64,000 bases of DNA from Enoplosus armatus (lineage: Eukaryota; Chordata; Actinopteri; Centrarchiformes; Enoplosidae): positions 20,745,192 through 20,809,191 of the forward strand of contig NC_092196.1 of NCBI RefSeq assembly GCF_043641665.1. Reading direction: 5' to 3'. The notes below the pieces were generated by a model, which was given only the letters and a program-made list of their open reading frames with translations, was not told the DNA's origin and did not search any database. How positions within the stretch are numbered: position 1 is the first letter of the stretch; the number at the start of each line of letters is the position of its first letter. The position numbers and the translations under genes are program-made. Below are positions 47,834-56,691 of this stretch, one piece after another.

Positions 47834-48366
47834 ATATATAATCGTAATAGGTCCAAACTCTGGTTTATTGTCTTTATTGCAGAGCTTCCCTGTCTGTAGG
47901 AGTCCTCACACCTGCCCTGTACCGTCAAGCACTGAATAATCATATCTCAAAGCCGAAGCTAATGAAGCAAAGTGATGCAATTTCAGCTAATTGTCGTCTC
48001 ACCCGTCCTCTCTCCTGTTGACGAGCAGTTCATCCAGATAGATCGACTGCAGCACCTCGATTTCAGACAGCACACTGCGGAGAAAATACAAATACATTAG
48101 TTAGCTTGCACAGCTGCCTTTCTCTGTTATTTTCTACCTGCTTAACGTTTACACAATTAAGCTAACGTTAGCGTGTTAGCTCACATTGTGTTGCTAATTT
48201 GGGTTAGCTATGTTAGATCTGCTACATTTCACCAGATTTTACTCAGTGGCTGGCACTGAAAAGAGTCACTGTAGACTAAATACAAGTAGTGTCATGATAT
48301 GTGTTTGAGGTTTGAGGCGAAAATTCAGACATGCTGTCAACAAACTCACTCGCACTCCGCTGCCAT
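43805..48366 (-). CDS. rnf25: RING finger protein 25 (RWD + RING-H2 ubiquitin ligase), 10 exons
   Basis: E3 ubiquitin ligase (AO7 in mammals), linked in the literature to NF-kB signalling and, with GCN1/RNF14, to stalled-ribosome responses. Coding exons, 5' to 3': 48366-48350, 48074-48003, 47033-46937, 46429-46362, 46258-46189, 46091-46020, 45566-45420, 45343-45254, 45022-44885, 44479-43805; all GT-AG; sum 1446 nt, 481 aa (human 459). The N-terminal RWD domain starts at residue 6 (DVLSEIEVLQSIYLDEL). The RING-H2 ligands are C124, C127, C142, H144, H147, C150, C187 and C190, with the family phrases IPHGNCVICLYGF and KTSCYHYFHCHCL. After it come a basic helix (WCELQKLLERQRSKGGIIDPE) and a low-complexity tail rich in Arg/Gly/His (RGHRGRRRGPHRYGP), like the mammalian tail. 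The first coding exon has only 17 nt. The last exon uses the acceptor ending at 44480, because the AG 19 bases upstream would give TGA at once. Confidence 0.94.
45124..45210. other. Hairpin / short inverted repeat in an rnf25 intron
   Basis: CTCACCAC (45124-45131) pairs with GTGGTGAG (45203-45210). ATTAGTAGCTG (45146-45156) pairs with CAGCTACTAAT (45185-45195). The left arm has a seven-base excess, agggtccaggaccc, itself partly palindromic, and the loop is 28 bases. It fills much of the 231-base intron between exons 8 and 9. Confidence 0.7.
46510..46790 (+). repeat. Interspersed repeat shared with 36150-36590
   Basis: The phrase gaaccaatgggctgagagct, then acagacaggaagtcagacag and ttgttggtttttgtcttttt, matches 36336-36410 with few changes. 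It lies in rnf25 intron 3 and in the kat8/xylt1 spacer. It is non-coding. Confidence 0.65.
47034..48002 (-). other. rnf25 intron 2
   Basis: A 969-base intron with a (TA)n array at 47795-47830. No further exon is needed by the protein or seen here. Confidence 0.85.
47795..47830. repeat. (TA)n microsatellite
   Basis: About 36 bases of alternating TA in rnf25 intron 2. Confidence 0.93.
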
Positions 48367-49054
48367 GATGATGTTTCTGTGCGAGCCGCTAGTAACGTTA
48401 GCTGCTACTGAAAACTGATGTAAGTCACAGACCTTTCAAAATAGAGGAGTAGCGGCAAGAAGTATCTTTAGCTTTATTCAATACGCTAAAAAACACGTAA
48501 CCACACCACAAACTGAGCCACGCTACGTCTGCTACCAGCGTAATATCTCTATTCCTGTAGTCAAAAGCCGTATCTATACTTCTGCGTAATTTGTACATTT
48601 TATTTTGAATGTCTTCACCGGAAGTCTTGGCTTACTATTATCTCTGACTTGACGGTTACGGTGATTGAATAATCACGAGTGTTTATTGCCCTCCAGTGGT
48701 CAGAGTGCGTAACTACATCTCTGTTTTGGAATTTGACAGTTCTATTGTTATAGAATATTTACATTCATGGATTTTAATAAAACTAAACAATATATTTTAA
48801 CTTTCAGTGAAAAACATCACACGACACATTCTAGATGTGAGAAAGTGAGAGATCATATCTGTGAATTATAACTCACAGCGCGCTGACGTTCCTATGTAAA
48901 GACTGCTGCCACCCAGTGGCCAGAATTTGTAACTACACTTATTGTAAACGTTTTATTGTGATAACGTGATTTTACCGGAAGCACTACTACTCTTGATGTT
49001 TCTAGCTTGATGAGGGGGGTTGTAGTTGTAGTTCTTCATCGTGGCCACAAGAGG

Positions 49055-49820
49055 GCAGAATCAATCATATTTAAATACAGAAACGTTATTAAAACGACGA
49101 ATACAATTAATGGAAACATTGATATTCATGTTTTTATTTGTAATTAGGAGTTCTACATTTTGATATTGATGACGATTATACTGATAATAACACTGTGTGT
49201 TAGCCACAAATTTTAACGTAATGCTGTAGTTCCTCACTGTGACCACTGGAGGGCAGTGAACACACATGATTCAAATAGCGATGAATCATTGTCATTGTTC
49301 TTGTTTGTTTTGTGTTCAATAAAGAAAAGAAAAGTTTTGTTTTGAATGTGTTTAATGGAAGATTTAGCAGCTATATTTGCCATGAGTTATAATGGTGAGT
49401 ATGCATTGCTCTCCAATGTCCAAAAATCCTAACTATAACTGTTTCATTTTTAATATTTTAACCGGAAGTAGGTATATTCTTAATATCAGAATCAGAATCA
49501 GAATCAGAAATACTTTATTGATCCCCCGGGGGGAAATTGTACGTAACATGTTCTAATGATGTTATTACAGTTGCAGTAACTTACTGTGGCCACTAGATGT
49601 GTCTGCTTAACAATGGTAAGTAAATGTTACAAAACTTATTAAACAACTCGTTATTAATACAGTTATTATAAATACTGATACAACAATTGCTGTTTGTAAT
49701 AATCACACTAATAGTGATTGTACATTTCGTATCAATAACAGTTGTACGCATATTAACACTGTGCATGGCCACAAATTTAAACAATGTGTAGTTCCTCACT
49801 GTGACCACTGGAGGGCGTGA
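49055..49820 (+). repeat. Two diverged direct copies of a ~200-base unit
   Basis: Both copies end in the identical string gtagttcctcactgtgacca continuing ctggagggc, starting at 49226 and 49788. Both are preceded by ggccacaaattt/agccacaaatttta and AT-rich sequence with cattaacactgtg-like words. Confidence 0.7.
49485..49541 (-). repeat. Non-LTR retroelement 3' tail, minus strand
   Basis: Read on the minus strand it gives CCCCCGGGGGATCAATAAAG, then TATTT and a (CTGATT)n tail. This is the usual end of many fish LINE-derived insertions. It lies between the two ~200-base units. Confidence 0.7.
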
Positions 49821-50155
49821 GGGACTGCAACTACATGCGTGTTGTGAACAGTAGAGGGCAGTGTTACGCGGTTTGGCATACAGTTTGCCGGAAACTCATT
49901 GGAAGAAGAAGGAGATGACGAAGAAGAAGTAAACCCGCGATACGAAATCAGCGACCGTGTAACGTTATTTCAAATTCATAACAGAAAGGTTTTACTGATG
50001 TGAGCAATTATTGTTTTCATACACTAATAAAACACATCTAAGACATAATGCGCACTTGTACGTAGACGTGTGCGACGTTATAACACGACAAAACAATCAG
50101 GTTTAAATGGTTTACTCACTAGCTAGTTGGTTGTTTCTGAAGAAAGTCTAAGAAA

Positions 50156-53100
50156 ATGGAGGAGATGGTGATGGAATCGGAATCAGCCGAACTCTCGGGG
50201 TCCGGACCACAACTAGGGGTTGCTGATGCTTGGGAAACTGTTACTGCAGCTTTGGTGAGTTGTCTTTTTCACTGGACCCATGTAGCCAAATGACAGAAGC
50301 GAACATGGAGTGAAGATGCCGAATTCGATTCAAATATTTAATGATTTAATGTGTTCTTCTTGTAGCAATGGTTCATACCCGGTGGGATATGATTTAGGAC
50401 AGATCACTAATTAGTCGGATTATTCGGTTAAATTCGGCACATATGCAACGCTGTTTTCTTTTATTCTCTGCCTGTCTGCACTATATTCTGCTAGCTAGCT
50501 GTTTGCCTCCATCTCTATGCACAGCCCGATCACAACTGCTACCTATTAACGTTCACTGCCATCATTTTAATGAGGAAGTTACAGAATACTGTACAGTGAC
50601 GTAGTCAAGACCAGTAGAGTTGAACACAAGGGTCTCTGATTCACGTCCAGGTCTGGAGTCAACCCCAAACCCGTCCCTGGCAAACACACCTTGAAAAGTG
50701 TCCAGTGTACCAACCACTTCCCACCGTGTGTGTATTGTGTATATCCTGTCACCTTCAGGGGTCTTGGGGCCCAGGGGCAGGGGTCAGAATTTAAACTAAT
50801 ATATTGTTAAATTTAGCTAAATCATCTGGGCCAATATATCAGAGATATTAGCTTATTGTAGATTTATAGATGTTGATGGAGACAATACGAAACGCTCTTA
50901 CATACTTCATGCGCCAAAGAAGCAGTGACAAGTTTATTTTCAGCTGTAAAATGTCGGCTCTCTTCATATCTTTGTCACACAATATGTATTAAAAAAACAA
51001 ATCTAAGGTGTCTTTGACAAACACAAGACTTGAGATCAGTTTGTGAAACAGAGAAAACACATTTAGATCAGATACCACAGCCCTGCAGTGTCTGAGAGAA
51101 CAGATCTTCTATCTTGGTCCTGTTTGTAGATGTCTCCTGGCTGCTCGGTGACGGAGCAGAGCCTCTCGGACTCGTTGGCCCTGCTGTGTAGTCAGGGTCT
51201 GGGCCGGCTGCTGGGCGGCTGGCTGCTGGAGACTTTACAGATGCGTCTGTCCTCCTCTGTGGTTCCCGAGTTCTGGTCTGGACTCAAACAGCCGGAGAAT
51301 GAGCTGGAGGAGCGGAGCAGGGCCTGGGTTCTCCTCACCGCCTTTCAGACTCTATTAGAACGACTGGAACCTTTCCTGGGCAAGTAGAACAAATATGAGT
51401 CGATAAGTTCAGTTCTGGGTTATCATCAGCAGCAATATTCAAACATCCCCTTTTCATCCTCCCAGGTGGTTTGGAGAGGCTGGGGACGTGGCAGGACGAG
51501 GGCCGTGGCAGTCTCTGTGGCCCCGGTCCCAGGGGCCTCCAGGAGCGGGCCTTCACCATCATCAGGGCCCTCCTCCTCTTCTCCCCATCCCCTGTTCTCC
51601 AGGAGCGAGTGCTGGAGTTTTACAGCAGGACCTTCTCTGTCTACATGAACCAGGAGGGGGAGGCCGAGGACGGGGCTGAGGTTCCAGACGGCCCAGAGGG
51701 AGGGGTCTGTCGGGGCTGCGGGGTCCCAACACAGCAGTGCTGGTGTCAGGAGGCGCTGGAGCAACTGCAGGAGCTTAGCCACATACTGTGAGTGGACTCA
51801 GGAAGAGGGACAGTAAAGATAATGAACTTTTCCAAACACCTTTGCTGTTTCCAATGTACACACTCTAGTTTTCTCTTGGCAATACCTTCTGCTGCACTGA
51901 TCAATACTTTTATGGAAACAGTGGATCAATATGTAAAGGGGGTCACTCGTAGTGAGAATTGCCACCAAACAGTTTCCCCTCAGCGTTTTAGCCTCTTTTA
52001 GCTCCTAGTTTTGGTTTTACGGATCATTTCCTGTCTGGTTCAGAGTCAGTGTTTCCAGCTGCAGACAGCTGTTTTCATGAAACAAGCTCTGATAAATGCA
52101 CTGTTCACTACCTGCCGACGGACAGTTACAGAACGGAACATTAATAATTCTTTCAGTACCATGAACACACACACTGTCACGTATGTGCAGTTTGTATGTT
52201 TTGTGCTTCAAACAGTTGATTATTGTTTGTGGTTGTAGTTCCAAACTACAGCTGCTGGAGTGGGTCAGCTCCGAGGCCGTCACCTCCATCCTCCACAAGC
52301 TCATCGAGCAGCGGATGGAGCAGCACTGCCGGGGAGAATACGAACGCTCTTTCCTGCTGGAGTTCCAGGAGGTAAAACATCCGTGTGACTTTCCACCAGC
52401 AGTCGAGGCTTTATTATGTTGAAGCGCCTTCATTTCTTCATGCTTTGTGTGAGCAGTGGCTGGAGCTGGTGCTGGGCTGGCTGAGCAAAGTGTTTGCAAG
52501 CGAGGCGGACAGAGACGGTCTGGTACCTGCTCCCGGTGCTCCCGGTGCTCCCGGTGCTCCCGGTGCTCCCGGTGTTCCCAGTGTTCCCAGCATCCAGTGG
52601 GGCCAGCCTGCCAGCTCCGTGCTGAAGCAGTGGAGATGCCACATGCACCAGTTCTTCTGCAGGATCTACGTCAACATGAGGATCGAGGAGCTGTTCAGTA
52701 TTATCAGAGGTGAGAGAGGGAACGGCGTGTTAGTCTCTCAGGATGGAAATCAAATCACTACTAAGAATTCACAATTAATTGGAATTTTATTGAATAAAAA
52801 ATGTTTTTTGCGTAACTGAAGATTTTGTGCACAAACTGAATTTTTAACTAAATCTCCAAAGATAATTGCTCAATTTTGGAAGCTGTTTATTTTCACCTTT
52901 GACAGTGCTAGGCTAGCAGTTTCCCCTTGCTTCCAGTCTTTGTGCTAAGCTAGGCTAAATAAGAACATATCTCTGTACGTGCAGAGATGAGCCTGTGGGT
53001 GGACTTTTAACTTTGATATACTACATTTACATGCACAGATTCATAGGCACGGGTTGCCTGACTTTTCTTGTGCTTATTGTCGTGTTTCACATCTCTTTCA

Positions 53101-56100
53101 GATTTCCCAGAATCCAAAGCTGCTATTGAAGATCTGAAGTTTTGTCTGGAGAGAACCAACCAGAGACAGCAGCTCCTCACCTCCCTCAAATCTGCCTTCG
53201 AGAGCCGTCTGCTGCATCCAGGTTAGTGGCCAAGTATAGCCCCATATTTGTTCAGTAACAACACAGCAGAACAAGAAGCCATTTTAAATTTGAATTATTC
53301 TGTATTCTGTCTCAGGAGTTCACACATCTGACATCCTCACGGTTTACATCTCCGCCATCAAGGCCCTCAGAGAGCTGGACCCGTCTATGGTCATCCTGCA
53401 GGTTGCCTGCCAACCAATCCGCAAGTACCTCAGGTGAGTCAGTGTACACTCTGTTAAGGTTTTTTAAACATTCTTTTTAATATAAGATAAAATGATGTAT
53501 ATGATGATTTATGTTCATTTCTATATTCCTGCTTGGTATGAAGTCTGACATCAGTTGGAAACAAACTTTATTTAAACTCAGCACCCTTTTAAACAAAGAG
53601 GACTTAACAGCATGATAAAAACCAACAGGTGAAACGGATAAAATAAGGAAGCAGCCACTTTTATAATCTTTTGTAGAGTTTGGTTGAAGCTTCTGTGGTG
53701 TGTTTTAGGACTCGGGAGGACACGGTGAGGCAGATCGTAGCCGGCTTGACGGGAGACGCTGAGGGCTGCACAGACTTGGCCTCTGAGCTGTCCAGAGGAG
53801 ACCCGGTGACTCTGGAGATGCAGGATAGTGATGAAGAAGGCAACGACCCAGAGGACTGGACTCCGGACCCCACCGACGCCGTCCCCGGTCAGTAAACACA
53901 TCCTTTGATATTTCTGCGGCTTGTATTCGTCATCCACTGTTTGGTGTTTTACTGAGAGTCTGCTGCTCCTTTCAGATAAGATGGGCTCCAAACGCCGTTC
54001 GTCAGACATCATTAGCCTGCTGGTCAGCATCTACGGCAGTAAAGACATCTTCATAGATGAATACAGAGCCGTGCTGGCTGACCGGCTGCTGCACCAACTC
54101 AACTACAACACTGCCAGGTACAGCTGAACAAACACACTCAGACTAAAGCTTCAGGTTCGCTCTTCTTCTTCTTCCTCCTCACATATAATCAAATGAGTGT
54201 GCACTGCCGTCCCTGTATGTACAGACATGTTCAAAACAAACGAAAACAAATTCCTTACCATCATTGCACTCCACCATCACAACACTATAGGCAGCATAAA
54301 GGTTTTCTCTTCTTTCTAATGAAGGAGAGCAGCAGAGTCGGTGTTTCAGCTTCGTCGTGTCAGTATTTTGTCTGTGATCGTAGTGACGCGTCATCGTCTG
54401 ATGTTCTCTAGTTTTGTCCTCTGTTCTGCGTTTGCAGGGAGATTCGTAACGTGGAGCTGCTGAAGCTCAGGTTTGGGGAGTCTCACATGCATTACTGCGA
54501 GGTCATGCTGAAGGTAAACACTATCACCCTGACCGCCACCATCCACTGATCGCATGACATGCTGTGATACTCTTGACATACGGGGCAGATATTTGCTCTG
54601 TTCTCTGTCTTCTCTCCTCCTGAGTTTTACTGTCACAGTCTAGTGATGTAGTTTCCCTCTATCAAGGGAAATTTAATCATTTTTTAAACATTCTCTAGTT
54701 CCAGCGTCTCAAATGTGAGAGTATTTAATAAGTTTGGGTTTTGGACTGTTGGTCAAACAAAAGAAGCAACACTTCACCGTGCTCTGGGAAATTGTGACCG
54801 AACGACTGATCTATCCAGGACATGGCGGACTCTCGGAGGATCAACAGTAACATCCGTGAGGAGGAGTCGAGGCTGAGCGAGGAGGAGCAGCCGCCGCTGT
54901 CCCTGTCGTCCATCATCCTGTCCTCTGAGTTCTGGCCTCCGCTGAAGGAGGAGAAGCTGGAGCTCCCTCAGCTCGTCTGCCAGGCCATGGAGGCCTACAC
55001 ACACCGCTACGAGAAACTCAAGGTGGAGTTCACCTGCTGCTTAAGGCCGAGCCATTGGTTGTTCTGTTGGGAGGAATTAGTAGCACTGAGGTGGTTTTGC
55101 ATGTTTTAGATTTTTTTGTTTTAGAATTATGATTTTATAAAGTGTATCAACACTTTTTAGTTAATTTCTTTCAATTAATTTCAATACAATCAACTAAAAT
55201 TAAGTTTAGACTTAAAACTTCCTGCAGCTAATTAATCACTCAGCATGTCATCACCTTTATTTTTTGCTGTAGGTACAATCGTCGCAGTTTTTTACTCAGG
55301 GCCTTAAACATCTTCATTGTCGGTGCATTCAAGGACACTACGACAGCTGAGGCTTCAGAGTTATTTAAATTTAAATGCAGGAAACAACTAGTTACACATT
55401 GTGTTGTTTTCGACCTCCATGTTTGCTAATTGCTTGTCCTCAGGATGAGATTCAGAGACAACCACACAGCAGCTCATGAATGCAGCGCTTCATTCGGTAT
55501 TAAATACTGTCCCTGAATACACCACCTCAAAAACTTTACTGTTTATACGTTTGTTTGTTTTATTTCTAAAACCTCATATCTTGCTGTCTGACTTTCTCTC
55601 ACAATTTCACGCTTGTAGTTATTTTATCCCATGAGCTTAATTGTTTCTTTTTTTTTTTACTGATTGAGTCAGTACATCATTTATTTTTTATTTTTCATTA
55701 TTTTACCACAAAATACCCATCGCAGAACTTCAACACGCAGCAGCAACTTTCAGTCAGACTGGTGCGAGTGAAGCTTTGTGTGTGAATAGATGGTGACAAC
55801 AGTTTGTCTTCTGTGTTTCAGGCCATGAGGACGCTGAGCTGGAAGCCTCACCTGGGCTCAGTTACTCTGGACTTGGAGCTGGAGGACCGCACCCTCACCA
55901 ACCTCACTGTCTCCCCCATCCACGCTGCCATCATCCTGCACTTCCAGGAAAAAAGTGAGACCTTTCATTTCAAACTCCTTTCATGTCTTGGTTTGTTTGG
56001 AAGGATTTAAAAGCAGAAACAGTGTCAACAGATGGAATATTAACTGGAATAATACATAAATACAAACATACGAGTTACTGTTCCTCTGAATTTACAACTA

Positions 56101-56391
56101 CCAGAAATCACTGACATCCATTTATAATCAACCTCCACCAGGTTCTTGGACGCTGGAGGAGCTGAGCGTGAAGCTGGGCGCCCCGAAGGAGCTGGTGCAC
56201 AGGAAGTTGGCTCTGTGGCAGCAGCACGGCGTGCTGAGGGAGGAGGCGGGGGGGCGCTACTACGTGGTGGAGACAGGCTCGTCCAAAGAGAAGATGGAGA
56301 GAGGCGTGATGCTGATCGACAGCGACGAGGAGAGGGACTCCAACACCACCACCCAGTCTGAGCAGAGGGAGGAGAAGCTGCAGGTGCCCAC

Positions 56392-56434
<43 letters not shown>

Positions 56435-56691
56435 GACCTGAAGGAGCATCTTAAAACACCACTTCTTCCTCGTCTCTGCAGTTGTTCTGGGCCTACATCC
56501 AGGCCATGCTGACCAACCTGGACAGCATGACGCTGGACCGCATCCACTCTATGCTCCGGATGTTCGTCGCCACGGGACCGGTCGTCACGGAGATGGACGT
56601 CAACGAGCTGGAGGCCTTCCTGCAGAGGAAGGTCAGAGAGCATCAGCTGATGGTCTCTGCAGGCGTCTACAGACTCCCCAAATCCAACTGA
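50156..56691 (+). CDS. anapc2: Anaphase-promoting complex subunit 2 (cullin subunit), 14 exons
   Basis: Cullin-like scaffold of APC/C that, with the RING subunit ANAPC11, forms the catalytic core ubiquitinating cyclin B and securin. Coding exons: 50156-50254, 51130-51379, 51466-51787, 52239-52371, 52457-52709, 53102-53221, 53316-53433, 53709-53887, 53976-54117, 54438-54513, 54819-55022, 55822-55954, 56142-56383, 56482-56691; sum 2481 nt, 826 aa (human 822). Conserved landmarks include CRGEYERSFLLEF, IRIEELFSI-like MRIEELFSIIRDFP, LRTREDTVRQIVAGLTGD, SKRRSSDIISLLVSIYGSKD, EIRNVELLKLRFGE, DMADSRRINSNIREEE and FWPPLKEEKLE of the cullin homology region. The C-terminal winged helix has MLTNLDSMTLDRIHSMLRMF and ends GVYRLPKSN. 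Intron 2 uses a GC donor. Exon 5 carries an in-frame (Ala-Pro-Gly)n insert at residues 293-307 that human lacks. The start is the only in-frame ATG that opens exon 1 and gives a short acidic N-terminus like the family. Confidence 0.96.
50255..51129 (+). other. anapc2 intron 1
   Basis: An 875-base intron. I see no recognisable repeat of note and no exon. Confidence 0.85.
51935..52115 (+). repeat. Interspersed repeat in anapc2 intron 3
   Basis: Plus-strand copy of the family found in reverse at 11230-11480. Shared words include GGTCACTCGTAGTGAGA, CAGCTGTTTTCATGAAACAA, GCTCTGATAA and CACTACCTGCC. Confidence 0.6.
52529..52588 (+). repeat. In-frame nine-base coding minisatellite in anapc2 exon 5
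   Basis: Four perfect CCCGGTGCT units are followed by CCCGGTGTT, CCCAGTGTT and CCCAGC. They encode Pro-Gly-Ala repeats, then Pro-Gly-Val and Pro-Ser-Val. The unit length keeps the frame. Confidence 0.93.
54690..54803 (-). repeat. Family A MITE fragment next to anapc2 exon 11
   Basis: On the minus strand it reads like the inner part of family A (cccagagcacggtgaagtgt, tgtttgaccaacagtccaa, ctcacatttgagacgctgga). It ends about 15 bases before the exon 11 acceptor at 54819. Confidence 0.6.
55023..55821 (+). other. anapc2 intron 11
   Basis: A 799-base AT-rich intron. No exon or clear repeat is seen. Confidence 0.8.
56392..56431 (+). repeat. (CA)n in anapc2 intron 13
   Basis: About 40 bases of CA starting some eight bases after the exon 13 donor. 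The intron is only 98 bases long. Confidence 0.94.

Larger units (their letters stand above)
48367..50155. promoter_or_regulatory. Divergent rnf25/anapc2 intergenic region with repeated motif block
   Basis: This 1.8 kb region separates two genes transcribed away from each other, so it should hold both promoters. CTCF-like words lie at 48687-48702, 48904-48922, 49041-49058, 49238-49258, 49800-49819 and 49846-49866, with a weaker one near 49586. ETS-like ACCGGAAG lies at 48617, 48974 and 49461. Two diverged copies of a 200-base unit (49055-49260 and 49610-49820) are offset by 562 bases. Which motifs are used cannot be told from sequence. Confidence 0.6.

Noticed and set aside
51380..51395. GT donor inside aagtagaac for anapc2 exon 2
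   Set aside because: It gives phase 2 and shifts the next exon out of the APC2 frame; only the GC donor restores it.
52430..52648. Minus-strand Gly-Ser-Thr repeat frames in anapc2 exon 5
   Set aside because: They arise from the nine-base coding repeat read backwards. The plus strand carries the conserved APC2 protein.
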